From Cycas panzhihuaensis (Eukaryota; Cycadophyta), in the NCBI GenBank assembly GCA_023213395.1, contig CM041465.1, positions 25,241,741 to 25,305,740 of the forward strand: a DNA stretch of 64,000 nt, in the 5' to 3' direction. Shown here piece by piece: positions 23,450 through 35,049 of this stretch; the first letter of the stretch is position 1; each line of letters starts with the position of its first letter. The notes below the pieces were generated by a model. The model saw only the letters and a program-made list of their open reading frames with translations. It was not told the DNA's origin and ran no database searches. Made by a program: the position numbers and the translations under genes.

Positions 23450-24395
23450 CACCTCCTTACAAAACTTATTCTTTGTAGCATTGTCATCTCAGCACGGTGG
23501 CAACTTATGACTTCTTGACTTAGGTGCCACTTACCACATGAGTGGATCAGAATGGATGTTGGAAGATGCCTATCTAATAAGCATACAAATAGTCACATTT
23601 AGTGACAACTTGACATATGATATGACTAAAATTAGAAGGGCTCTAATAGCATTGAAAGATTATAACATTTAGTACTATATCAATAATGTATTTCTAGTTC
23701 TAGGCATGAAAATAAATCTACTTTTAGTCGATCAAATAGATAAGTAGAACTTAGATGTCCTCTTTATTTAGGGTATATACACCATCATGGATCATGCCAC
23801 TAGACAACTTATAGTAGATAGTCATGAAGACAATGGCTTATATAAGCTTGATGGTATTCCTATAGCCACCAACCCACCAATAAAATCTTGTTTAATGGCC
23901 CAAAGTATATAACTTGATAAAAGGAAAGATGTTATGATGGAAGACTCCCCTTCTATTTAAGAACTAAGTGAATGCTCCTACTCAGATGAAGAATCTATCT
24001 CCAGTAGTACTAGAGACCAGTTATGGCATCAACACCTAAGTCACTCAAATATATAGAGTTTGAATCTCATGTCAAGGCTTCATATGGTATATGGCTTACC
24101 CAAGATCAAGAGATATACTAGCATTTGTATATCATACCTTATAGGAGAGAAACAAAGAGAAAAAATACCATCTAAGAATACACAGAGAGCCTCCCAATCA
24201 TTGGATTTAGTCTACTCAGATATTTATAGACCTATGCCAATCTAATCAATCAAGGGTAACATGTATTTCATGACATTAATAGATGATGATTCTAAAAAGT
24301 ATAGGTTTACTTCCTAAGAAGTAAGTACCAACCCCTAGATAAATTTAAGGAGTTTAAATCTAAGGTAGACACTCAAATCTGATAATGGTGATGAA
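23450..24395 (+). pseudogene. Copia-2 protease and first part of integrase
   Basis: LLDLGATYHMSGS (near 23510-23550) is the protease motif with D-S-G changed to D-L-G. LWHQHLSHSNI near 24020 is the His pair of the integrase zinc domain. SLDLVYSDIYRPMP (near 24200) carries the first catalytic Asp, MTLIDDDSKKY follows, and SDNGDE near 24380 carries the second Asp. The reading then breaks inside this motif at 24396 where a solo LTR-like insertion begins. It resumes in register at 25059. Confidence 0.8.
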
Positions 24396-25053
24396 TGTTG
24401 AGAAAACTAGGTCCCAATAACCAGAAACTGCCCTAAAGATCTAAACTATTTTTCAAATAGTTATAGGAATTGAAACTAAAATTTAACATGCAAGTTCTTA
24501 AAATAAAGATAATATAATAAATAAATTATAAATCTAAAGCATCACATGTACACCAGATATAATGTAGTAAAACCCTAGAAATATGCTAGGGAAACATCCA
24601 CATAGGAAAGGTATCGATCTTTATTATCTAAGAAAGGAGAAATATACATAATCTGTAGTAAAATACTCATAGCAACAACAACCAACTACCTTTACTCAAT
24701 ATAGTATATCCAATACATTAAATACCATCAACATAATGAAAATACACCCTAAATTAGGCTATATGAGAGAGTCATACAAGGCACAGATCTTGATCATTAA
24801 ATCTAGGATATTTTGGATAAATAACCTTAATTCTCTTTACAATTTAGTATGTTTTATAGTGCTAGCTTTTTGGGTCAGGGCCTACCACCCCCGAACCTAC
24901 TCTTTATAGGTGGGTTTCAAGTCCCCCCTATACCCCATGCCAAGAGGGGATCTTACCCACCTTAGATCCCCTTGTAGAAGTTTAGGGAGGAAACCCTATT
25001 ACTAACCTATCAAAATTTTTGCCTTCAAAATATTTTTATCATATTATTTAATA
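24396..25053. mobile_element. Probable solo LTR inside copia-2 integrase
   Basis: 658 bp of non-coding sequence beginning TGTTGAGAAAACTAGG. It interrupts copia-2 integrase exactly between the DNG-D-E codons and the following Y-I-S-N-Q-F-like codons. Ends TTTAATA, so the CA end may be mutated. Candidate 5-bp duplications are ATGAA on the left and AAAAA on the right, only a weak match. No internal domain. Orientation and family are undetermined. It does not resemble the other LTRs in the window. Confidence 0.55.
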
Positions 25054-25058
25054 AAAAA

Positions 25059-25700
25059 TATATTTCCAATCAATTCAATAATTTTGCCAAGGAATATATC
25101 ATCAAATATCAATTTTTAGGACCTCATATACCATAATAAAATACTATAGCTAATAGGATAAACCATGCTATGTGTTGCTAACCTTGCCACTAGATTTTGC
25201 ATTGATATAAATATGATTATTACATACCTAGCCAATAAGGGTCTCACTATAGTAGTTAGGAATATCACTCATGAGGAAGCTTAGTTAGGTCTTAAACTAA
25301 CTATTGCATGCTTGAAAAATACTTTGATGCATGGCATACAAACTTATTCCAAAGGATAATAGAAAGAAGCTCGATGATAAAAGCCTTAAATGTATCTTCC
25401 TTAACTATGTACCTAGTTATAAAGACTATAAGGTGTTTGATATTATTTGGAACCAAGCATACACAACTCATGATGTCATCTTTGTAGAAGATTTATAAGA
25501 CCTAAATTCATCTCAAATTTAGTTTATAGTAGTAGATGAAGTGGGTGTCTCTCAAGTTCCTCTTGGATAAATTCTAGATCCATAGTACTAGCCTCCTCCT
25601 ATACACCAGATCCTTCATTAATTCCACTAGTCTCTACTTCTACAATAAAAAAGAGCATAATTATGCCACTTATTTTAGTTAATGACCTCCAGGTAGAATC
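25059..25700 (+). pseudogene. Copia-2 integrase, second part
   Basis: Resumes with FAKEYIIKYQFLGPHIP followed by two stops where Gln-Gln is expected, then the catalytic Glu region. Next come ANKGLTIVVRN, a LKPTIA-like stretch, KLDDKSLKCIFLNYV and YKDYKVFD, the conserved integrase C-terminal part and the start of the linker. Stops and frame slips are frequent. Confidence 0.75.
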
Positions 25701-26970
25701 TATTAGCATTCATCTACCTCCTAAGTGGGTTTAATAATTGTTAAAGGATGTTCCTCCTCCTCCCATAGCTACAAAAAGGCCTTCAAAGATGAGACACTCT
25801 ACCAATTTTTCCCTAATGGCATGCATCTTAGTAACTCCTAAGCCTTCCACATTTGAGAAGTTAGTCAAAGACCAAACATAGAAAGTAGTCATAGATGAAG
25901 AGATAAACTCCAACCTCAAAAATGAAACTTGGGAGCTAAGAGAATTACTATATGGAAAAAAGATAATTGATTGTAGATGACTTTACAAAACCAAATTCTA
26001 AGTAAATGGAACTATTGAGCATCATAAAGCTTGTCTTGTAGTAAAAGGTTTCAAGTAATAAGAAAGAGTAGACTATGATGAAACCTTTACACCAATGGCC
26101 AACATGACCACATTCTATTTGGTAATGTTACTAGCAACCCAATTCAATTGGTTGGTCTACCAAATGGATGTGAAGAGTGCTTTCCTTAATTGGGAGATCA
26201 CAGAAGAGGTTTTCTTGAAGCAACCTCTTGGCTATATTATTCTAGGTTAATAACACTTAGTTTGTAAGCTCAAGAAATCCCTATATGGAATAAAATAGGT
26301 ATCATGTACCCAGTATATAAAGATTAATGCCTTTCTCACTCAACATAGATTTAATCATTTATCCTTTGACTAGGACCTATATATTTGGGTTAGAGATAAC
26401 TTAATCATAGTCATTGTTCTTTATATGGATGATTTGTAATTACATGCAAGGATACCAAAGGCATAGCTTGGATACAGTCAAAATTGAAAAGAAACTTTGA
26501 GATGATAGGTTTTAGGTTGCTTCATTATTTCATTAGAATTAAAATTTAGTAGGAATTAGGTCACATATTCTTATCTCAAACAAAATATGCCAATGAGATA
26601 TTACAAAGGCTCTAGATGATAAATCATAAGCCAACACTAATTCCTATAGAAATAAAAACCAAGTTAAACCTCAATAAGAAAGGGAAGTCATTTGATCCCA
26701 TATTATATAGGTAGTTAGTTAGGAGTCTTATCTATATCATCCACACTTGATTGAACATCTCTTATGCAGTTGGGATATGTTCTAGGTAGATGTTAAAACC
26801 TAAAGCATCACACTAGAAAGCTATAACTAGGATCCTTAAATACATTTATGGCACACATCAGTTTGGACTTAATTATAGACAAACTAAATCCCCTATCTTA
26901 AAAGGATAAATGAATCTTGATTGGGCAAGTTACCAAGACACTAGCCATTCAATATTAGGATATAGTTTTT
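25701..26970 (+). pseudogene. Copia-2 reverse transcriptase
   Basis: Motifs in order: KNETWELREL near 25920, HHKACLVVKGFK near 26020, DYDETFTPMAN near 26080, VYQMDVKSAFLN near 26170, LVCKLKKSLYG near 26275, and the catalytic VLYMDDL near 26420. The RNase H start is cut by copia-3 at 26971 within the GYSF motif. Confidence 0.85.
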
Positions 26971-27497
26971 TGTTGGAGAAAGGGTTAATAATACTAGCAC
27001 AGGTTAATAAGACTAAAAATAAATTAATAACTAGATAATTTAAATGTAAATAGTGCATAATATTAAATAATGAATAATACCAGATGTAGACAGGTGGAAA
27101 ACCCCATTAAGGGATGAAAAAACACCTAAAAAATATAAATATACATTAATAAAATAAATATTCATTATAGGTTTAGATGAGGATCTCATCCTCTCTCATG
27201 TATCTGGTTTAAGGTGCAGCATTTCCTTCAAGGAATGAAAACTTAGTTACCTTCCTCTTTGACTATATATACCATGGTCATCTGGCTAAAATATTATACC
27301 TTACTACCTATGGACAACAACCTAATAGACACATAGACAAGCCTCTAAGAATCTAGGAGGAGACTTTTAAGGAGATAGAAAATTTTGTTGAAGTGAGCAG
27401 CTTATTATTTCAATAAACTTTACATAATTAAGTGTAATATATTAAGTTTAATAAAGTGAGTTTACAAAAGTAACATTATAATATATTTATTCTAGCA
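26971..27497 (-). repeat. Copia-3 3' LTR
   Basis: 527 bp, starts TGTTGGAGAAAGGGTTAATAA and ends TTATTCTAGCA. It pairs with 39629-40155. Inside it, on the plus strand, lies TCCTCCTTTAATG, the complement of a polypurine tract. Confidence 0.93.
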
Positions 27498-28526
27498 TCC
27501 TCCTTTAATGTTATCTTTTGTATAATAGATGATATAGAAGATAGAAGAAGAATTCAACATGATGATCCCCCTTTGATGAATACTTCTTCGATCTTCAATA
27601 ATTCTCATAGTTTGATAAATTTTACTTCTAATAATGGTTTTATAAGAATGTATGGAATCTACATATCTGTAGGATAATAAAATAAGTTAATAATATTATC
27701 ATAAACAAGATTACGAATAAAATATTGATGCAGATCTATGTGTTTAGTTCTAGAGTGAGTAACATGATTAGTAGCAATAGATATAACACCTTGATTATCA
27801 ACATTAATTTTAATACAAGAGTTAGGAAACAAACTAAGTTTACTTAATAAGGATTTTATCCAAAGTGCTTCTTTACTTACCTCAATGAGTGCTTGTTATT
27901 TAGCTTCTATTATGGACAAAGCTCATGTTTGCATTTTCTTACTTGACCATGTGATAGGTGAAGAGTCAAGAAAAAAGATATAACCAGTAGTGGACTTTCT
28001 ATCATCTGAGTCACCTACCCAATTAGAGTCTATGTATCCTATTAATTTTAAGTTATTAGTGCATAGGTTATATGTTAGACCACTGTATATTATACTTGCA
28101 AGATATCGTAAGATTTATTTTATTACTTTCTAATATGATTCATGAGGTTTTTACATAAATCTAGAATACAAAACAATAGTAAAGGATATATCTAGATGAG
28201 TATGAGTTAAATAAATTAAACTTCCTATTAATTAATAATATAAGGTAGGATCACATAAGGGAGAAGGGTAATTAGTTATTAATTTTATGCCTAATTGTAG
28301 AGGTTGCCTTAGCATTGTCCATATTAAGTCTTTTTATTAGTTCAATGATATATTTTGGTTAAGAAATAACAAATTTTTAATCTGATTGACAAATTTGTAG
28401 ACCTAGAAAGTAGTGTAATAGACCTAAGTCTGTCATTTCAAACATGTTCATTAAGATTGATTTTAATTGGAGAATTTTAGAGAGTAAAGAACCAATTATT
28501 ATGATATCATCTACATAAAGAATTAG
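27498..28526 (-). pseudogene. Copia-3 RT C-terminal part and RNase H
   Basis: The minus-strand reading continues from the RT catalytic motif (YVDDI-like codons at 28500-28526, split by copia-4) through a MTDLGLLHYFLG-like segment near 28430, then RNase H with ADSNWVGD-like codons near 28010 and the A-E-A-x-Y region near 27900. Its level of decay is like that of copia-2. Confidence 0.7.
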
Positions 28527-28920
28527 TGTTAGGGTTAATAGTCATCACCCCTCTCCCACCTTCCAACCAGGAGTGCACACCTCATCTTCATCAATTTACA
28601 TATGTGGGTGCTCAACATGTGTAGGTAAGTATAAGGTAAGTTTAGTTAATTTGAGTTAAGTTATGATTATTTTATTGTTATTTGAATTTTAAGGGTTGAA
28701 GAGTTTCCCTCCTCCCCCAAACTATATATTTTGAGGGGTGTGCAACCCTGGTGTCTTTAGACACTGCCTTCATTGTGGACATTTTTAAAGCTCTCTTACA
28801 AACATGGATTTAATATACAAGTTTTATATGTTCATGCTACTATGCAATAATGATGTATTGATTTATGATTATCTCTTTTATATTCTACACTATTCTCTAT
28901 GATTATTTTTATTTCCTTCA
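28527..28920 (+). repeat. Copia-4 5' LTR
   Basis: 394 bp, starts TGTTAGGGTTAATAGTC and ends ATTTCCTTCA. It aligns closely with 34070-34468. Confidence 0.95.
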
Positions 28921-28936
28921 TTTGGTATCAGAGCAT
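28921..28936 (+). promoter_or_regulatory. Copia-4 primer-binding site
   Basis: TTTGGTATCAGAGCA directly after the LTR. A second near copy, AGTATCAGAGC, lies about 50 bases downstream (28967-28980), apparently a local duplication of the junction. Confidence 0.85.
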
Positions 28937-30290
28937 TTAGACTTGTATTCTAGTTCCTTCATCTAGTATCAGAGCTAAGGTTGCCAAGGATTATTGGCCT
29001 CTTGAAGTTTTTTATGATAGCAAGAAGATCTATGAGCATTTTTTTGGGCTATTACATCTCTTATTGAAGTTTTTTTATGAAGAGCAATAAGATTTATTAG
29101 TATTTGAAGTAGATTTACTCAAGTAAGTAAATATTGGTTACACTTATTTTCTACAAGTTTTTTTAGTAGTTTCTTATATTTTTTATTAGAGATTGTTTTA
29201 TTCTTGAATACATCCTTGTGATATAACAAACATATTTTAGATTTATGTAAGTGCATAGCTGAAAAATAACAAATATCAAGTCGTATCACTCTACAAGAGG
29301 TTTTATCAATAGGTTTTATATATTTCTGTCATATATTTGACATTTTTCAAGCATATTTTATCTATTTATTCAATAGTTTTTTAGCTCTATGCAGGAGTTC
29401 AGCTACAAGCAATATTTATTCAAAGTTCTCTTTAGATCTACTATATATCTTCTAGATCTGCATATTTTATTATATATTTCACCATTTTTTGGCAGATTCT
29501 TGTCTATTTATCTTATATTTTTTAAATCTACGCAGGATTTTAGCTACAAGCAGTATTTATTTAAAGTTTTCTTCAGATATATTATATATCCTTCAAATCT
29601 ATTCATTTTATCAAATATTTAATAGTTCTTTAGTTTATTTTGTTTAGATATATAATATCTACTTAGATCTACAATATTTTATTTAGATTTATAATATTGG
29701 CTACAGATTTACAATATTTATTAAAGTTTTCTTTGAGATCTGTATATTTTATCATATATTTGACCATTTTTTTCAAGTTCTTTTTTAGATCTACAAGTTG
29801 TGATGCATATTCAGCCCAACAAGCCATATATTACAGTAGATTCGTCTACTGGAAGAATCAAAAGTCAATCTGCTATAAATTTGCTACAACTATTTATTAG
29901 GTTCTTCATATTTATTTTTCAGATATAAAACATATATCTCTCATTTCTCTAATATATTTGCTTCACATATTTGAAATATTTCATATTCAAATATACATGC
30001 ATTTTATTTATTTAATATATTTCTATTGTATTAGAAAATTTTCTGATTCATTTGTACTCTATTGAATCACCAAAGAAATAACAAACATAACAAAAGGGAA
30101 AAGTACTCAAAAGCACTTGAACCAAATTTTAATATTTTTTTTATCTTTCCTTATTTTTGGAATAAACTCATAAGATTTTGAGTTTGGTAAATGTTCAACT
30201 TAGAAAGAGCCTTTTTGGTTCTTTGATATATCTGTTCAGTCTTTTTAGACTCCTAGTTGTTTTAGGAGCTTAAAACCACCATTATTCCTT
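28937..30290 (+). other. Copia-4 leader, first part with tandem repeats
   Basis: Very AT-rich with no coding evidence. Units beginning GCTACAAGCARTATTTATT start near 29401, 29542 and, diverged, 29699, each followed by AAAGTTNTCTTTAGATCT-like words. This gives an imperfect repeat of about 140-157 bp. Short open frames here (29389-29622, 29697-29900) are by-products of the repeat. Confidence 0.6.
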
Positions 30291-31690
30291 TTTTTTCACC
30301 AAAAAAAAAAAAAAAGGATATGTGTGTGCATTATTGGATAGAAAGAAAAGCTTGACAAGTCTCCTCTAGAGAAATTGTACATGGTCTTGCATCTCTAGGG
30401 TGTTAAACCATTCTACAAAGTTTTTTTAGTAATTTCTTAATTACTATTATCTTCTTTCAAGGATTTGACAATAGATTCAAGCTTAATACCCCATTTGGTA
30501 TCAACAGGTACACATGTGTACTTCATCAGAAAGCTTAAGGAACTTTGTTGCAAGCCATTGCACCCCATGATAACTAAGCCCACTTAATCTGCATGATAAT
30601 AGGAAGAACTTATGCATTCATCAATAGTGGATATATGAATGTGCCCCAACTTCAATAAAATAAAGCATTGTATACAAAAAAAAAATAATAATAATAAAGA
30701 AAAATGGTCATGCTATTTCCCATTTCTTGAGTCTATCCTACTGCGAGTTGAGGCATGCCCTCATAATTAAACTACTAAGTTAGTACTACCAAAATATCTA
30801 ATTTTCCAAGAACTATGCAACTTAGTGCATGCCCTGGAAACGTCAAATAATTATTGCACTCTTGTCTGAAAATCATTGAGCATAGTTAGTGAGACAAGTA
30901 CTCTCACCAAAAGCTCCTTTTAAGTAATATAGCAAGACATTGTCAATGCTTGACATTCCAAGCTCATAAAAGAATAAAAGAAGTGCATAACTAAGCCATT
31001 GACATAAGCTTCTGTTACTACTCGTAGTACTGACAGCCTTTCTGGTAAAAATGACCTACCCACAACATTATAAGTTGACCCATATGCCTTGCTACCGATG
31101 CCAAATATGACAAATTTTTAACTTGAAAGGAGGCTCGATCCCACTCTAAAATTTTATATTGTTCTTTTTTTGCCTATTCTCATAGCATCAGTGCTTGTGT
31201 GTCTAATGTTCAGACCAAACACTAAAGAATAATAATCAGAGATCCCTTTGCTATCGAATTCAAGTTGAAGGAGGTTTCAGAATATCTCTAGGGGCTGTTG
31301 GATATGGGATTAGAGAACACATTGAGTACTGATAGGTGTCTGCATTATTTATTTTTGTGATCTGGTTTTTATCGTAGGAGTCACTCTATGGGCGATATCT
31401 AATGGCTTTAATGTTGTAAAGTTTTTTTCTTTTTTTTGAATGCTGCATAGATTTATCCTATTTTCCATTATTGTAATGAGGATGTAACAACGGCAATGTC
31501 ATTTTCTCATGGATCACAATCATTTTAGCATTATTAAAAGTTGTAGTGTTTATATGATGTTTTTTAGTCATCTTGTAAATTATATTTTTTTAATAGACTT
31601 AGACACCTCACTTCTTGAAGCCTCTGCAATTGTCTAGATAACTATTCCATTCAGCATTGCACCATCTCTCTGTCATCATTTATCACCAAA
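30291..31690. other. Non-repetitive insert-like segment in copia-4 leader
   Basis: Less AT-biased than its flanks. It begins near an A15 run (30300-30315) and includes another A-rich run at 30680-30700. Minus-strand readings such as a Val-Pro-Val-Asp-Thr-Lys-Trp-Gly stretch near 30500 and a LPERLSVLRVVTEAYVNGLV stretch near 31020-30970 look protein-like, but are broken and unrecognised. It could be captured host sequence or another dead insertion. I cannot assign it. Confidence 0.3.
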
Positions 31691-31734
31691 TCTTTCCTTC
31701 ATTTTTTCTTTTATTTTCTAAAAAAAAAAAATTA

Positions 31735-33230
31735 TATTTATCAAATAATAAGTGCACCCTAGTCACACTCTAGTCACTTTTCAATTCTTGTAATCGATCA
31801 GAGTGCAAAGTCATCTACACTGTCTGCGTGATCACTGCATCGGTGGTGGCATCTTTATTTCTTTTATTTTTTATTTTGTATAAACTTTGAATTAATCAAG
31901 TTATATTATATAAAATTTAAAATCTAATTTTAAAAGGTCTAAGCTCCCTTAACACTTAAACCCCTAGTTTTATATTCATATCCATATGGCCTTTAGCCTA
32001 TTTCAAAAGGGGGCTAACATAAATGTTATAAAGTTTTTCTTTTAATTTTTTTTTATTTTTTCATCTCATATAGGGTACTTGGTAAATTGTTGATATATCT
32101 TCTTCCCGGGTCATTAGTTTCTAACAAAACTAGTCCCATTGCGTCTATAATTTTTTGTAGTATGATTTTGACTGGTCATATGACCAATTTAAAGTTAGTC
32201 ATTCATTTTTTAAGCCATTTTGAACTTTTTCATCAAATTATATTTTCTCACCAGAAGATTATTTTCTATCCACATCTATTTTGTAGTCATCTACTATCAA
32301 TAAGGTTCATTACCATTTATTTATTTTATTTTTTAAGACTTATTTTAATCATTATTTTAATCACCAAAAGTGACACTTTAGTGTTTTCCCATACTTTTTT
32401 AAACATTTTACCATAAAAGTACTTGTCATTTTCATTATAACTTTTCTGTTTCACATCAGAATTTAGTTATGTCAATTTCGTCGGGAAGCTAACTCACTCC
32501 TCTTCGAATTGACACTATTTTTTATAAGTTTTGAAGTGTTTTTTTTAGACTTTCAAAAGTATTAAATTAGAGGTACTTAATCGCCTCTAACCTTCCATAT
32601 TTACACATTTTGTATATATTATTTCTCAAATTTTCAATTAAAAATTATATTGAGCAACCTTCTAAACTATAATTGATTATTTTATAGCATTCTATAAGTA
32701 TTTTATTAGAATTTTTATATTATTTTGAGCCTTAGGCTCTTGTTAGGCCTCAAAAAGAGGTTTGTACCTTTGGTTCATCAAAATTTGACTGGTAGGAACC
32801 TGTTTTCAAAACGGTCAGTTCCATTGAATAGACATTTCATTAATCTTCAATTTGATATAGTTTTACTTTATCCTGACATCATTTAGTATAGATTTGAGGC
32901 TTCTAAACTTAAGCATCAAAGTATATCCTAGTAGGCTTATATTAAGAACCTTTTATTATTCATCATTAAAGTTTCAATTCAGATTTACATAATTAAAAGA
33001 ATCTTAGTTATATTCAAAATTTGCTTATATATTCATCATATTTTAAATTTTATTTAAAATTATATCTTATAAGGTTGTCATTTATTTAAAATACATACAT
33101 TTATTGAAATATATTTTTTATTCATCCTTGTTGAAAAATTATTTCCCTATTGCACCTATAAAAGTTACATTTAGTTGATTTATTTTCAAAGGGCATTACA
33201 TTTTTTTCAAAAAAATATATTTGAAATCAT
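31735..33230 (+). repeat. Leader module shared with copia-1
   Basis: Homologous in reverse complement to 9540-11500 of copia-1, so the same orientation with respect to gag in both elements. Matching words include AATAAGTGCACCCTAGTC, TTTCACATCAGAATT with TCACTCCTCTT, TAGGAACCTGTTTTCAAA, GGCTTCTAAACTTAAGCAT, CCTATAAAAGTTACATTTA and AAAGGGCATT. It ends about 75 bases before the gag ATG. Confidence 0.75.
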
Positions 33231-33306
33231 ATCAGTTTGTCATTTATTGACTTCTTTAATTTGGTAAAATCATATCCTTTTGTGTACTAAAGTTTTTATT
33301 AATAAA

Positions 33307-33770
33307 ATGGCAATCAATCCTGATCAAGTGTAATTTACTATATTTGATGGCCACAATTTTTTACTATGGCATCAAACAATGTAAAACTATTTTATTACGC
33401 ATGATCTTTAGAAATATTAACATGATGACTATGATGTTAGTATTAAGAAAAATATTTAAAAAGATAATGAATTATTAGCTTTAATATTTTGTACTATCAA
33501 TAATGATGTTTTTTCTAAAGTTTATGAATTAACAACTTCTAAATCCATATGAGATGTCTTGATTTCTACTTATGGGGGAGATACTCTCAATGTATTTGAT
33601 GATGATTTTGTTAAGCATGTGAGACACGTGCTAGAACAGGTAGATTATAATGAAAAGCCTATGAACATACAAATTAAATGTATGATCAACTTATTGCACA
33701 AGAACCTGATCCTCCATTTGAGGGGGAGAATGAATCTTATGATATGACATAAAAAAGATATAATGATATG
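33307..33770 (+). pseudogene. Copia-4 gag fragment
   Basis: Starts at ATG 33307 with MAINPDQV, then FTIFDGHNFLLWHQTM, the copia gag N-terminal motif, and NELLALIFCTINNDVFSKVYEL. An open stretch of 62 codons follows from 33559. Four or five stops, mostly TAA/TAG at Gln-compatible positions. The gag is a different subfamily from copia-1 gag although the leaders are related. Confidence 0.75.
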
Positions 33771-34069
33771 ACAGTTACTCACATCATAAAGACTACAAAA
33801 GATAAAGTTAAAATTCTAGAAGTTAAAGTCAAAGTTGTAGCTATTCATCTTTGTACAAATCAAGCTTCATTTACTTACAAATTTTTTGTAGCTATATTCA
33901 CTTATACATTTTTTGCACCACTTCATGATAGAATGATACATGTTGTTAGAAGGTTGAAACAAGTTAATAAAGATCAAGTTAAGAGATAGAATTTTAAAGT
34001 TTTTATCAAGTACAAATTCCATAAGTTTAAAGAGAAGACATTGTTCATGATAGCCATTAAGGGGGAGAA
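33771..34069 (+). other. Copia-4 3' tail, unrecognised coding-like segment
   Basis: Mostly open (33768-33989, 73 codons, Lys/Val-rich) and leads into GGGGGAGAA, the polypurine tract. No protease, integrase or RT motif. It may be the gag C-terminus joined directly to the element end by an internal deletion that removed pol. Confidence 0.4.
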
Positions 34070-34468
34070 TGTTGGGGTTAATAGTCATCATCCCTCTCCC
34101 ACCTTCCAACTAGGAGTGAACACCTCATCTTCATTAATTTACACATGTGGGTGATCAACATGTGTAGATAAGTATAGTTAATTTGAGTTAAATTTATTTT
34201 GAGTTAAGTTATGATTATTTTATTGTTATTTAAATTTTAAAGGTTGAGGAGTCTCCCTCCTCCCTCAAACTATATATTTTGAGGGGTGTACAACCCTAGT
34301 GTCTTTAGACACAGCCTTTATTATGGACATTTGTAAATCTCTTTTATAAATATGGATTGAATATACAAGTTCTATGTGTTCATGCTACTCTGCAACAATG
34401 ATGTATTAATTTATGATTATCTCTTTTATATTCTGCCCTATTCTCTGTGATTATTTTTATTTCCTTCA
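34070..34468 (+). repeat. Copia-4 3' LTR
   Basis: 399 bp. Preceded by GGGGGAGAA and followed by ATTAG. Confidence 0.95.
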
Positions 34469-34473
34469 ATTAG

Positions 34474-35049
34474 AATAATGAAATTCTTGTCTTGTCTTTG
34501 AAAATAAAGATTGGGATCACTAATGCACTTAGTATATCCATTTTATAGAAGATAATTATCAATTTTGGTATACCAAGTTTGAGGAGCTTATTTTAAACCG
34601 TATAATGATTTTTTTAATTTACATACTAAATTAGGATTATCTATGAAACCAGGAGGTTGTTTCATATAAATTTCTTCTTTAAGATCATCATTTAAGAAGG
34701 CATTTTTAATATCTATTTGATGAATTTCCCAACTAGATTTTGCTACAAGAGTTATGATAATTTTAATGGTATTTATTTTATCCACATGAGCAAAGGTTTT
34801 GATATAATCGATACCATCAATTTGTAAGAAACCTTTTGCTATTAAATGGGCTTTATGTTTTTCAACTACTTCTTTAGAGTTAAACTTTATTCGATAAACC
34901 TATTTATAATCTACCACGTTCTTTTAAGGAGGGAGAGTAACTAAATCCCAAGTTGAGTTTTTTTTAAGAGTATATATTTTAATTTGCATGGATTGCTACC
35001 ATATAGGATTGTTACTTATTTGTTTAAAGGTTTTAGGATCATTATTATC
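34474..35049 (-). pseudogene. Copia-3 RT N-terminal part
   Basis: Open minus-strand frame 34588-34785 with KSSWEIHQIDIKNAFLNDDL, EEIYMKQPPGF and LVCKLKKSLYGLK, the canonical copia RT fingers/palm. Upstream motifs at 34800-34950 carry stops. It continues across copia-4 at 28526. Confidence 0.88.

Larger units (their letters stand above)
28527..34468 (+). mobile_element. Copia-4: LTR element with gag but no recognisable pol
   Basis: LTRs of 394 bp (28527-28920) and 399 bp (34070-34468). Perfect TSD ATTAG at 28522-28526 and 34469-34473. It has a TTTGGTATCAGAGC primer site and a GGGGGAGAA polypurine tract. The inside is 5.1 kb, of which 4.4 kb is leader and only about 0.7 kb is gag-like. Protease, integrase and RT are absent. 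It is therefore non-autonomous, deepest in the nest and among the youngest insertions. Confidence 0.93.

Noticed and set aside
33867-34109. 80-codon minus-strand frame at the copia-4 3' LTR border
   Set aside because: Crosses the polypurine tract and LTR start and is antisense to the gag tail. No motif.
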